Below are positions 18,431 to 26,959 of a DNA stretch of 64,000 bases, piece by piece. A program made the position numbers and the translations under genes. Each line of letters opens with the position of its first letter. Within the stretch, counting starts at the first letter, position 1. The DNA is from Epilithonimonas mollis (lineage in GTDB: Bacteria > Bacteroidota > Bacteroidia > Flavobacteriales > Weeksellaceae). The stretch is from assembly GCF_900142325.1 (NCBI RefSeq), contig NZ_FRAM01000001.1, positions 682,001 to 746,000 on the forward strand. The letters are read 5' to 3'. The notes beneath the pieces were generated by a model. It was not told the origin of the DNA, searched no databases, and saw only the letters and a list, made by a program, of their open reading frames with translations.

Positions 18431-19168
18431 TTATTTTTTCTGTTTCGCTTCCAGCTCTTCTATCCTCTTATTTTGCCCGATGAGATGCAATGTCAGCTCC
18501 TCTACTTTTTTCAGAAGAAGGATGTTCATTGCTTTCAACTCTATCCCGTTTTTGATGGCCTCTTCGGTAGAGGGCACTTCCGGCAGATGCCCGTTCGTAT
18601 TGATATAGCTTTCAACATCTTTCAGAGACATCAGCTTATAATCCTTATTGAAAACATAATCTGCCCAGCCATTCTCAGCTGCTATCTCTACTTTTATTTT
18701 CTCTGTTTTGATACCTCCTTTTACCAGTAAGTTATATCCTGTACAAGAGGTACAGTTTCCCAAAGTTTTTGAACCAATAATCACTTTACCATAATCTTCT
18801 TGTAAATAAATATTCATATTTTCACCATCAACTCTAAACATGGTAGCATCTGCTGGATTACTGTAAATAACAAAATCATTTTGATTTTCATACAGACTAA
18901 ATGTTGTTGGTCCATAAAATTTATATTTTGATGGATAAGGAAACAAGTATGGATAATTTGATGAGGCTGAGCCCGTAAAATCTATATCCCCATTAACCGA
19001 AATCTGCATTTTTTCAGTCCCATTAGTCTTAAAAACTAAATCCTTATTATCAGTCGTCCCGATAAAATTAGTGCCTGCTGTTGTCCCGGTGTTCCCTGTC
19101 AAAGACCAGCTTTGTGCGTTGATGGTTAATCCGCATAGGATCCCCATTAGGATAATTGTTTTTTTCAT
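18431..19168 (-). CDS. Exported fibre-like protein, unknown function
   Basis: A 245-residue protein with a signal peptide (residues 1-18, ending INAQ). Its layout is the one seen in Bacteroidetes fibre-like proteins: a Gly/Thr-rich start (GNTGTTAGTNFIGTTDNKDL with FKTNGTEKMQIS), a short CTSCTGYNLLVKGGI segment, then DYVFNKDYKLMSLKDVESYI and GHLPEVPSTEEAIKNG. It ends in a coiled coil of about 40 residues (MNILLLKKVEELTLHLIGQN ...). The coiled coil suggests trimerisation. No T9SS tail is visible. It is translated just upstream of the metzincin gene (4-nt gap), so the two products may act together at the surface; that is inference. Confidence 0.65.
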   Translation of the reverse strand: MKKTIILMGILCGLTINAQSWSLTGNTGTTAGTNFIGTTDNKDLVFKTNGTEKMQISVNGDIDFTGSASSNYPYLFPYPSKYKFYGPTTFSLYENQNDFVIYSNPADATMFRVDGENMNIYLQEDYGKVIIGSKTLGNCTSCTGYNLLVKGGIKTEKIKVEIAAENGWADYVFNKDYKLMSLKDVESYINTNGHLPEVPSTEEAIKNGIELKAMNILLLKKVEELTLHLIGQNKRIEELEAKQKK

Positions 19169-19342
19169 AGTTAAAAAATTAATTTGTTATTATTCCTTCT
19201 AAAGTACGATTAAAACAACAGGCTCCATAATACATTATTAATCAAAATACCAATCATATTAACGACTATAAACTCCATACTATCAGAATGTTTCCGGCAG
19301 ATAACCATAGAATAAGAGGTCAAAATATTTCTTTGTTTTTAA

Positions 19343-19372
19343 TAAATAAAAAGGCTCCCGCATCCGGAAGCC
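19343..19372 (-). terminator. Terminator of the GC-rich unknown gene
   Basis: On the minus strand GGCTTCC pairs with GGGAGCC (one G-T pair), 19372 to 19353, followed by a T-rich run. It lies 55 nt past the stop of the gene at 19428. Confidence 0.7.
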
Positions 19373-19427
19373 TCTGTCTTAAATATTCAAAAAATCATCC
19401 TGCAACATGCTGCAGGTATTTCTACTT

Positions 19428-20117
19428 TTATACCACTGGCGGCTCCGCAGGTTCATCCCCGCTTTCCGTATTATAGATGACATAGTCATTATACTTTGCC
19501 ACATCGCTGGTCTCCCAGATGTCCTGTCCTGTGTTGGTATAGCGCACCAATGCTTCGTAGATGGCATTGCCCGCCTCCACGCGGTCTTCCTGCTCTATAT
19601 CACGGTCAGAGATCTCCAGCTTGTGCGCCAGGATCAGGCTCTCGAAGGCATCGGACAGGATGGTGATATCGTTCAGTATCTTTTCATCCAGTCCCTGCAC
19701 CTCCAGATCTTCCAGATCCAGTGTGCCCACGCGCACGACACGCCGCCCGGTGATCAGCAGCTCGGCATCGTTCTGTCTGGCCAGTGCGTCGGTACCGTAC
19801 TTCCTGTACCGGGCAGTCTCCGGCGCAAACTTCAGTGCCACCCTGGTCATCACTCCCCTGATGGCGACGCGCAGCTCTTCTGCTTTCGCATCCTTTTCAG
19901 CGGCGGCACCGGTCTGATCTGCCACTGCTTCTGTATCTGTGAGTGTCGCCTCGAAGGCATTGAGTGCCGCTTCCAGCGCATCCATCTGGTCTGCGGCGAT
20001 GCCGAACGGTGCAAAGGCCGCCGCATCTCTGCGCATATAGCCGATTTTTTCATTACCCAGCGTATTGAGACGCGCGTCCGAAAACTTGTACAATCTTACA
20101 GGTTCTTGTTTTTTCAT
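19428..20117 (-). CDS. Unknown protein, GC-rich gene
   Basis: Not recognised. The 229-residue protein is soluble-looking, without signal peptide or membrane segment. It is rich in Ala, Glu and Asp and largely helical by composition (MDALEAALNAFEATLTDTEA). It begins MKKQEPVRLYKFSDARLNTL and ends with a short acidic, Pro-containing tail (GDEPAEPPVV). Base use is unlike its neighbours: third positions are mostly G or C, giving well over 50 percent GC by eye, while the surrounding genes are clearly AT-rich. It may be a recent arrival or an expanded lineage-specific family. A -7 element (TATTTTTG, minus strand 20152-20145) and a terminator downstream suggest it is expressed alone. Confidence 0.7.
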   Translation of the reverse strand: MKKQEPVRLYKFSDARLNTLGNEKIGYMRRDAAAFAPFGIAADQMDALEAALNAFEATLTDTEAVADQTGAAAEKDAKAEELRVAIRGVMTRVALKFAPETARYRKYGTDALARQNDAELLITGRRVVRVGTLDLEDLEVQGLDEKILNDITILSDAFESLILAHKLEISDRDIEQEDRVEAGNAIYEALVRYTNTGQDIWETSDVAKYNDYVIYNTESGDEPAEPPVV

Positions 20118-20144
20118 AATAAGTATTTTTAAAATTATTCATTT

Positions 20145-20152
20145 CAAAAATA
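20145..20152 (-). promoter_or_regulatory. -7 element of the GC-rich unknown gene
   Basis: TATTTTTG on the minus strand, 27 nt before the start codon, matches TAnnTTTG. No clear -33 TTTG is seen at the expected distance. Confidence 0.4.
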
Positions 20153-20282
20153 AAAAATAAATTCTTTGTTTTAAAGATATATCTGTATTTTTTTAATAAA
20201 TATCCCAGATTCATTTTCTACTAAGGTTAATTACCTGTCACAAAGCGGTGCAGCATCCCCGGCAAAGCAGGCGTTATCGTCT

Positions 20283-20429
20283 GAAGACATTGATTGCCTC
20301 TACGAAATGTTCCTGATGCCTTCCGATGATGCCATGACGGAGGCGGAAGATCTGATGATGAAGACGCAAGACCTGATGACAGAGACGGAAGACTTCATGA
20401 TGCCCACGGAAGACTCCGTGACGGCATCC
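20283..20429 (+). repeat. Seven-unit 21-nt tandem repeat
   Basis: Seven diverged 21-nt units run head to tail, most starting GAAGAC or a near match. Read on the plus strand they encode heptads: EDIDCLY, EMFLMPS, DDAMTEA, EDLMMKT, QDLMTET, EDFMMPT, EDSVTAS. The frame stays open from about 20175 to a stop at 20501, but the only ATG (20307) falls inside the second unit. The minus strand also reads through with heptads (EVFRLCH, QVLRLHH, QIFRLRH). Whether either strand is translated is unclear. The stretch shares the raised GC of the gene at 19428. The rest of 20118-20579 holds only that gene's promoter and the terminator at 20529. Confidence 0.7.
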
Positions 20430-20528
20430 CAGGGCCGATGGAATGGGGAAAATACGTTTCTGAGCAAAACATCGGAAAAAACCGTTAATCTCTGGCCATA
20501 AAATCTGTAATGCTTCACCTCTGAACAC

Positions 20529-20555
20529 AAAAAAAGCTCCCTGAATCAGGGAGCC
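20529..20555 (-). terminator. Terminator of the small T9SS cargo gene at 20580
   Basis: GCTCCCTG (20536-20543) pairs with CAGGGAGC (20547-20554). On the minus strand a run of seven T follows. Confidence 0.85.
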
Positions 20556-20579
20556 TTCTGTTTTTATTAAAAACTATGA

Positions 20580-21347
20580 TTAGTTTTTGATTACTTTTTG
20601 AGATACTTTCTCACCGTTTACTGTACCAGTTACGATGTAAACACCTTTTGCAAGAGAAGAAACGTTAAGTGTAGTACCTTCTGTTACTTTAGCAGATTTT
20701 ACAACCTGACCAGCAGCGTTTACGATTTGGATATCAGCAGTCTTAGCAAAAGCGATAGATTCACCAACTACAGTGTTTTTAACTAGAGTAGAGTTAGCTT
20801 TTACAACATCAGATACTGCAAGACCTTCTGTATAAGTTACATCCATACTTATAACTCTAATTTGAGCAGATGTAGTAGTCTGACCATTTTGAATCGTAAT
20901 ATTAGATGCAGGAATAGCAGTAGTAATTAAATAAGTTGCATTAGTAGCATCAGCTGGATCATAAACAGTTGGAACCACTATGCCATCTACTTTTACAATA
21001 GCTGTTGCCGGAGCATAATTATCAGCACCAAGAGTTCCAGGAGTTTTGATTTTCACAGAATTGATTTTAGTAGTCCCAGCAGCAATTATAGCCATAGAAT
21101 TACCATTACCGTCAGCGTTGCTAGAATACATTCTCAAAGTCCCATTATTTGCAGTATAAAATTTAGGACCATTGCTTGCTCCATTTTTCTGCACATCATA
21201 AGTCAATTTTCCCGCAACGATATTACCCGTAGTGATGTCTTGTGCGTTCGTAAAACCTTGGTTATTCCAAACATAAGTAAAAGTAGTTTGAGCTTGTGCA
21301 GTGAAAGCTAAAGCCGAAACAGCTAAAATTGTAAAGAATTTTTTCAT
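20580..21347 (-). CDS. Small T9SS cargo protein, unknown function
   Basis: A 255-residue secreted protein of unknown role. It has a signal peptide (residues 1-19, AFTAQAQ), then a beta-rich domain of about 160 residues with no recognised motif (YVWNNQGFTNAQDITTGNIV), and a 75-residue T9SS sorting domain (LVKNTVVGESIAFAKTADIQ, NAAGQVVKSA, SLAKGVYIVTG, KVIKN). Its tail is related to those of the next two genes at 21693 and 22648. It has its own terminator. Upstream (21348-21692) I see no consensus promoter. Confidence 0.85.
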   Translation of the reverse strand: MKKFFTILAVSALAFTAQAQTTFTYVWNNQGFTNAQDITTGNIVAGKLTYDVQKNGASNGPKFYTANNGTLRMYSSNADGNGNSMAIIAAGTTKINSVKIKTPGTLGADNYAPATAIVKVDGIVVPTVYDPADATNATYLITTAIPASNITIQNGQTTTSAQIRVISMDVTYTEGLAVSDVVKANSTLVKNTVVGESIAFAKTADIQIVNAAGQVVKSAKVTEGTTLNVSSLAKGVYIVTGTVNGEKVSQKVIKN

Positions 21348-21637
21348 AATATTAAAGTTTAAAAATTGTTTTAATTTTTTAGTTATTGTAAAGGGTTGCT
21401 AAGTTAACAAAAAAATGTAATCCGCAAAATTTTATTTATTTTTTAACATTTTCGCATCGATAGGTATTGGTTTAATCCGGGTTTGTAAGTTTTCATAATC
21501 AAAAATTAACATTAATAAACCTGAACCTTCTCCTCCTTTTTTCTGTGGCAAAGGTAAACATATTACTGAAGCCAAATGTTAAGTCTGTTTTAAATCATGT
21601 ACAATTATAGTTCAAAACACACCCGCATTTACCGAAA

Positions 21638-21666
21638 TACAAAAACGCTACCAATCATGGCAGCGT
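21638..21666 (-). terminator. Terminator of the T9SS cargo gene at 21693
   Basis: Minus-strand ACGCTGCC pairs with GGTAGCGT (one G-T pair) across 21666-21645, followed by TTTTG. The remaining part of the 345-nt gap 21348-21692 is AT-rich and shows nothing else I can name. Confidence 0.7.
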
Positions 21667-21692
21667 CTTATTGATCATCAGTCTCCGGATGA

Positions 21693-22448
21693 TTAGTTCT
21701 TGATGATTTTCTGAGAAACCGCCTGTCCGTTAACCAGACCTGTTACTATATAGGTTCCTTTTGGCAAAGCGGATACATCCAGTCTTGTGTTTTCTGCGAC
21801 CTCTGCTGTTTTCACACCCTGTCCTGCAGCATTGTAAACAGATACTTTTGCAGCAGCCCCGAAAATCAGTTCATTGGATACGACCGTATTTTTCACCAGA
21901 TTAACGCTTCCTTTCACAGCATCCACTACAGCCATAGTCGGCTGCACTACTTTTATATCATCTATGAAAAACCTGTTGGCAGACGCTTCCTTGCTTTCAA
22001 ATTTGATTTTTACACTTCCTGTCACATTGGTTATAGCAACCGTAAACGTATTGAAAGCACCTTTGGCAATGGTAACTTCGGATTTGTCAAGCGTTGCTCC
22101 TGTGGCGGAAACCAGAAGTGTTAGTTTTTCGTTATTTCCATCCCATGCTGCTGCGCGGAAAGTCAACGTCCCGGAACCTGTAAGGCTGATACCCGGTGTG
22201 GTTAATGAGCCTTTGTTACTGGATGCGCCCATCTTCAGACATTTGTCTGCTTTGAAGGCTCTGTCCAGTGTCCATGATCCGCCGGTGGTATATTCTGTAA
22301 GGCCGGTGTTGGCAACAGATCCGTTGAAGCCGCCGGTGTTACCACCTGTTCCGGTAACATCATCGAAGGTTGCATTGAACACAGTAACCTGCGCATTCAT
22401 TGTTGCAGCTACAACAGCTGCTGCTAATAAAGAATAGATCTTTTTCAT
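21693..22448 (-). CDS. Small T9SS cargo protein, unknown function
   Basis: A 251-residue secreted protein. Signal peptide at residues 1-20 (AATMNAQ), then a jelly-roll-like beta domain (VFNATFDDVTGTGGNTGGF near the start, FFIDDIKVVQPT at the end, the usual pattern of carbohydrate-binding-like domains), then a T9SS sorting domain (VVSNELIFGAAAKVSVYNAA, ALPKGTYIVTG, KIIKN). The start is placed at 22448 (MKKIYSLLAAAVV); the 16 codons upstream overlap the promoter and do not look like protein. The last 75 residues are nearly the same as in the gene at 22648 while the front halves differ. Confidence 0.85.
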   Translation of the reverse strand: MKKIYSLLAAAVVAATMNAQVTVFNATFDDVTGTGGNTGGFNGSVANTGLTEYTTGGSWTLDRAFKADKCLKMGASSNKGSLTTPGISLTGSGTLTFRAAAWDGNNEKLTLLVSATGATLDKSEVTIAKGAFNTFTVAITNVTGSVKIKFESKEASANRFFIDDIKVVQPTMAVVDAVKGSVNLVKNTVVSNELIFGAAAKVSVYNAAGQGVKTAEVAENTRLDVSALPKGTYIVTGLVNGQAVSQKIIKN

Positions 22449-22481
22449 AATTATTTTATTAAAGATTGTTTTTTGTTGCGA

Positions 22482-22510
22482 CAAATTTATTTCCAAAAAC
22501 CCGACAACAA
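22482..22510 (-). promoter_or_regulatory. Promoter of the T9SS cargo gene at 21693
   Basis: Minus strand: TTG (22510-22508), 18 nt, TAAATTTG (22489-22482). It lies 33 nt before the start at 22448 and rules out the upstream in-frame ATG at 22496. Confidence 0.55.
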
Positions 22511-22591
22511 CATAGACAGATAATTAATAAAACATTAAAAATCAATAATATATCATTAAAAATATTTTAACATTCGTAATGTTCATTTAAC

Positions 22592-22620
22592 AAAAAAAAA
22601 CGCTGTCAAAAATGACAGCG
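22592..22620 (-). terminator. Terminator of the T9SS cargo gene at 22648
   Basis: CGCTGTCA (22601-22608) pairs with TGACAGCG (22613-22620). On the minus strand it is followed by a run of nine T. Confidence 0.88.
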
Positions 22621-22647
22621 CTATAATTTTGAAATGGATTGAAACAA

Positions 22648-23556
22648 TTATTTCTTGATAATTTTCTGAGAAACTGCCTGTCCGTTTACAAGACCTGTTA
22701 CTACATAGTTTCCTTTTGGAAGAGCAGAAACATCCAGTCTTGCATTTTCTGCAACCTCAGCTGTTTTTACAACCTGTCCTGCAGCATTGTAAACAGATAC
22801 TTTTGAAGCAGCACCAAAGATCAGCTCGTTAGAAACGATGGTATTTTTAACCAGGTTAGCTTTTCCTTTTGCAGCATCATTCACAGCCATAGTAGGATCT
22901 GTCTCTACAGTTCCTTTTACTGTTAAAGTTTTGCTTGTAGCATTGGCATGGCCGTTAAAATACCAGCTTCCCGTTCCGGATGCTCCATAATTAACAACTC
23001 TAAAAGTAACCGTAGTTCCTGCAGCTAAATTTTGCAGATCTGTAATAGCGCTTAAGTCAATTGCAGCCTGTTCGTTACCGGCATTACTTGTTGTTGCTCC
23101 CCAAGTAATTGCAGATCCGATGTTTGTAAAAGCTCCTGATCCTACCTGATATTGCCATTGCCCGGTAGTTGGTCCTGAAGCAGAACGTCTGATGTTGTAT
23201 GCATTAATTCCGGAAATAGACAATTTATAACCTGTTTTTGCAGTGATTGTAAAAGTAACAAATTTGTTAGCTGTTACCGCAGCAGCAGCAGATGCGCTGT
23301 TAAAATCCGTACCTCCCCAGCCGTTAGCTGCACCAGTACCAGTCTGCAAAACGCCGGAACCTCTTGTCAAGCCACCAACCGTTAAATTAGTATCAGCTGT
23401 TGCAGCAGCAAAAGGGCTGGGTCCAAAATCACCTGCTCCGCCAGTCATTGTTACCGGCGTCCATTCTGCAATCGTAGTCTGTGCAAAAGCAAATGTACTA
23501 CCTAATGTAAGCATTGCACCTAAAAGCAATGACTTCAATGAATAAAAATTTTTCAT
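22648..23556 (-). CDS. Small T9SS cargo protein, unknown function
   Basis: A 302-residue secreted protein. Signal peptide residues 1-25 (LGSTFAFAQ), a central beta-rich domain of about 200 residues (TVGGLTRGSGVLQTGTGAAN, GYKLSISGINAYNIRRSASG, YGASGTGSWYFNGHAN) and a T9SS sorting domain (IVSNELIFGAASKVSVYNAA, ALPKGNYVVTG, KIIKK). The central part resembles secreted domains commonly found in Bacteroidetes T9SS cargo; no catalytic motif is visible. The tail matches that of the gene at 21693 at most positions. A -7 element (TATATTTG) lies at 23599-23592. Confidence 0.85.
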   Translation of the reverse strand: MKNFYSLKSLLLGAMLTLGSTFAFAQTTIAEWTPVTMTGGAGDFGPSPFAAATADTNLTVGGLTRGSGVLQTGTGAANGWGGTDFNSASAAAAVTANKFVTFTITAKTGYKLSISGINAYNIRRSASGPTTGQWQYQVGSGAFTNIGSAITWGATTSNAGNEQAAIDLSAITDLQNLAAGTTVTFRVVNYGASGTGSWYFNGHANATSKTLTVKGTVETDPTMAVNDAAKGKANLVKNTIVSNELIFGAASKVSVYNAAGQVVKTAEVAENARLDVSALPKGNYVVTGLVNGQAVSQKIIKK

Positions 23557-23591
23557 AATATAAAAAGTTTAAAATTGTTTTTTTTGAGTGG

Positions 23592-23599
23592 CAAATATA
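23592..23599 (-). promoter_or_regulatory. -7 element of the T9SS cargo gene at 22648
   Basis: TATATTTG on the minus strand, 35 nt before the start codon. No clear -33 element. Confidence 0.4.
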
Positions 23600-23706
23600 A
23601 AATTTTAATGTTAACTATAATTTTATAAACCTCTTTTCCGTTTTAATTAATTGTTAACCCGCTATAATGCCGATTATTACTACATTTACACTTAATTAAG
23701 AAAAGG

Positions 23707-26700
23707 GTGTCTAAGTTAAATAAAATTTTCCTGATAATCTCTATTTTTTTTGCAATAATCCAGATTAATGCACAGATTTTTAGTTGGAAAAACCCTAATA
23801 TTCCTCAGGATTCGCTTAAAAAGGACAGCATCATTATTTCGAAGATCAACCAGGATTTTTTCACAAAAGACACACTGGATTTTATCAAAAAGCAGAATCG
23901 GGTAATCTACGATGAGGAAGTTTTGGTAAAAAATGACAAAAAAAGAATCCTTGGAGAACTCAATTCCAAAGGTTCCATCATCAGGGGAATCACTTTTGGC
24001 AACAATCAGGGATCATCAGTGCAGAGCTCTATGGACATGCAGATCTCCGGAAAGCTGAGTCCTGACGTTTCTATTCTTGCTTCCATTTCGGATCATAATC
24101 TTCCGGTTCAGGCAGACGGTTATACGCAGACTTTGCAGGAATTTGATAAAATTTATCTTCAGCTTAATATCAAAAACCACAGCATTATCCGGGCAGGACA
24201 TCTCGATCTGAATGATGAAACCACTTATTTTGGCCGTTACCAGAGAAGAAGCATGGGCTTGCAGTTTCTCACCACCTGGGAAAAGAACGGCAACAAAACT
24301 TCTGTAGATGTTTCCGGAGGTGTTGCGAGGAGTGAGTTTTTCCGCATGCGTTTTCAGGGAATCGAAGGGAATCAAGGCCCATACCGACTGACAGGAAAGA
24401 ACGGCGAATTGTTCATCACTATTATTTCCGGTTCAGAACAGGTTTATATTGACGGGATACTGATGAAACGGGGCGAAAATCAGGATTATACCATTAATTA
24501 CAATACCGGGGAAATCACATTTACCAGTTTCCGACCAATTTATAAACAGAATTTCATCAATGTTTCTTATAATTATACCAACCGAAACTACACCAGATTT
24601 CTGATCACAGGAAACATAAAACATCAGCGCGAAAGGCTGAAAGCAGGATTCGGCTGGTTTATGGAAAATGACAACAAAAACGCACCACTTTCCCTGAATC
24701 TTAGTGAAGAAGACCAGCAAACTTTGGTACAGGCAGGAAACAATCCGAATGCGATGTTTGCCCCATCGGGCGTGGAAACAGATTATGATGTCAATAAAAT
24801 CCTGTACAAAAGAATCTTCACAGGAGAGACTTTTCATTATGAATTTTCCACTGATCAGACTCAAAAATTATATCAGGTTGCCTTTACTTATTTCGGGAGC
24901 GGAAAAGGCGATTACCAACTGCAGCAATCTACCAATAACGGGCGCGTCTTCCAGTATGTCGGTGCAGGAGCAGGCGATTATATGGCTGTCCGCAAGTTAC
25001 CGGCGCCAGAGAAATCACAAGTTTATTCAGCCAATGTTGAATACGCTTTGAATGAAGGTATTGTCGGAACAGATGTCTCAATGAGCAATTATGACATCAA
25101 CACATTTTCTTCAAAAGATAATAAGCAGAATATCGGTTATGCTGCAAGAATCTATGCCAATAAGACGTTCAGAAAAAATACCTGGACCGGAACACCAATG
25201 CTGGAATACCAGGTCATTCAAAAGAATTTTCATATCCTGGACAGAATTAACAATGTGGACTTCTGGAGGGATTTCAACCTGAGTAATGAGTTTAGCCAGA
25301 TCACGCAAAACCGGTTCATATTCTCTTTTCTGAATGATTTTAACAAAACTTCAAAAATCAATTACAAGCTGAATTATCTCGAAGAAACCGACACTTATAA
25401 AGGCATCAAAAATGATGTCGAGGCCATCTGGAAAATCGGAAAATTCGAAAATCTTGCAGCAGTTTCCTATCTGGACACCAAATCGACAGACCTGAACACA
25501 ACGTTTATCCGTGCGGCTGTTTCCACAGAACTATCCGGTAAAAAAGGAAGCTGGATGATCGGCGGTTCCATGGAGCATAATGAGAAAAAATACAACATTA
25601 ACCAGATCCTGGACATGACGAGTTTTAGCTGGAAAGAGTTCTTCATTCAGAAAAAAATTGCAGACTCCGCAAGAACAAAGTTACTGGCAAAAGTATATTT
25701 CCGAAGTAACGATTCGGTGCAGGATAATCGTCTCCAGAAAATGAACAACATTCTCGGGATCATGGCAGAAAGCCAGATTATCAAAACCGAAAAGACCCAG
25801 TTGTCAACACTGGCTCATTACCGGAAATTCTTTTACGAGAATCAAACCTTTGCAACTGATCAGAATCAGGATTTCGTCGTCGGCAATGTTCTTTATAATC
25901 AGCAGCTGTTCCGAAACGGAATGCGGCTTCAGCTTTTCTACGAGCTTGGGAATGGCCAGGAAGCGCAACGTGAATTTCAATACATCAAAGTGACCGATGG
26001 ACAAGGTGTTTACAAATGGACGGATTATAACAATGATGGCGTACAGCAATTAGACGAATTCGAGGTGGCAGAATATGTAGATCTGGCGCAATACATCAGA
26101 GTTTACACCAACAGTGTCAATTACCTGGCTTCAAATAAAAACAAAGCACAGATCGCTTTATTTGTCAATCCATCGGTCATCATCAGTTCTGAGAATGCTT
26201 TTCTGAAACGATGGAATTTTAACTTATCTCTTCTTTCACAGAATTCCTATCTAAAAGGTAATAAGGTTCTCGTGTGGAATCCTTTTGAGCGACAAAGCGA
26301 TCAGCTGTTGAGAACACAGAATATACTGGCGTCCGCTTTATTTAATTCCAATGACAAATCCGGATGGAACGGGAGTTACCGATATACCGACAATGATAAT
26401 CTCGTGAATGCCAACTTCAGTAATGAGCAGCATTCTCAGAAATCCCACTTCATGAACGTCGGCTATTCTTTCACAAAAACGTTTCGGACAGACTGGGAAA
26501 ATACTTTTCAGAATGTTGCTAACAGCTCGCAGGTTTATAATTCCAGAAACTACCTTCTCCAAAACTGGGAAACCAAGCCGAAAGCGACTTATAAACTGAC
26601 CGAGACGCTGCAAACCGAACTGTTCGGGGCGCTTCGTCAGAAAAAAAGAACCGATGGCGAGGAAATTTTGAAAACCTATGAAATCTCCGGAACCCTCCAG

Positions 26701-26949
26701 TGGGAAAGACAAAAAACATCCGTAAGAGCCAATTTTTCTCTCATCAATAATGATTTCACTGGTAACAATTACAGCATTGTTGGCAACCAGATGCTGGAAG
26801 GCCTGAAACCCGGGAAAAACCAAGTCTGGACTTTATACATTCAACAAGCGATAAACTCGTTTATTCAGCTTAATGTGAATTATGAAGGTAGAAATTCCGG
26901 CGACAGAACCATTCACATTGGAAGTATGCAAATCCGAGCAAGCTTTTAA
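23707..26949 (+). CDS. Large outer-membrane beta-barrel protein, unknown function
   Basis: A 1080-residue exported protein, not assigned to a named family. It starts with GTG (an AAAAGGG purine tract precedes it) and a signal peptide (residues 1-22, IIQINAQ). Residues 75-300 contain GSIIRGITFGNNQGSSVQSS, SPDVSILASISDHNLPVQAD and EQVYIDGILMKRGENQDYTI followed by NYNTGEITFT, a motif common in large Bacteroidetes surface proteins. The rest is alternating polar/aromatic strands to the very C-terminus (FIQLNVNYEGRNSGDRTIHI, then GSMQIRASF), which ends in Phe as outer-membrane barrels often do. No T9SS tail. It converges with the AraC-type gene 10 nt away. Overall resemblance to SprA-type barrels is only general. 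Confidence 0.65.
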   Translation: MSKLNKIFLIISIFFAIIQINAQIFSWKNPNIPQDSLKKDSIIISKINQDFFTKDTLDFIKKQNRVIYDEEVLVKNDKKRILGELNSKGSIIRGITFGNNQGSSVQSSMDMQISGKLSPDVSILASISDHNLPVQADGYTQTLQEFDKIYLQLNIKNHSIIRAGHLDLNDETTYFGRYQRRSMGLQFLTTWEKNGNKTSVDVSGGVARSEFFRMRFQGIEGNQGPYRLTGKNGELFITIISGSEQVYIDGILMKRGENQDYTINYNTGEITFTSFRPIYKQNFINVSYNYTNRNYTRFLITGNIKHQRERLKAGFGWFMENDNKNAPLSLNLSEEDQQTLVQAGNNPNAMFAPSGVETDYDVNKILYKRIFTGETFHYEFSTDQTQKLYQVAFTYFGSGKGDYQLQQSTNNGRVFQYVGAGAGDYMAVRKLPAPEKSQVYSANVEYALNEGIVGTDVSMSNYDINTFSSKDNKQNIGYAARIYANKTFRKNTWTGTPMLEYQVIQKNFHILDRINNVDFWRDFNLSNEFSQITQNRFIFSFLNDFNKTSKINYKLNYLEETDTYKGIKNDVEAIWKIGKFENLAAVSYLDTKSTDLNTTFIRAAVSTELSGKKGSWMIGGSMEHNEKKYNINQILDMTSFSWKEFFIQKKIADSARTKLLAKVYFRSNDSVQDNRLQKMNNILGIMAESQIIKTEKTQLSTLAHYRKFFYENQTFATDQNQDFVVGNVLYNQQLFRNGMRLQLFYELGNGQEAQREFQYIKVTDGQGVYKWTDYNNDGVQQLDEFEVAEYVDLAQYIRVYTNSVNYLASNKNKAQIALFVNPSVIISSENAFLKRWNFNLSLLSQNSYLKGNKVLVWNPFERQSDQLLRTQNILASALFNSNDKSGWNGSYRYTDNDNLVNANFSNEQHSQKSHFMNVGYSFTKTFRTDWENTFQNVANSSQVYNSRNYLLQNWETKPKATYKLTETLQTELFGALRQKKRTDGEEILKTYEISGTLQWERQKTSVRANFSLINNDFTGNNYSIVGNQMLEGLKPGKNQVWTLYIQQAINSFIQLNVNYEGRNSGDRTIHIGSMQIRASF

Positions 26950-26959
26950 GTTTGATAAA

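Noticed and set aside
19407-20132. 241-codon plus-strand frame opposite the GC-rich unknown gene
   Set aside because: In a GC-rich gene, long antisense frames are expected. The minus frame has a promoter box, a terminator and a normal composition.
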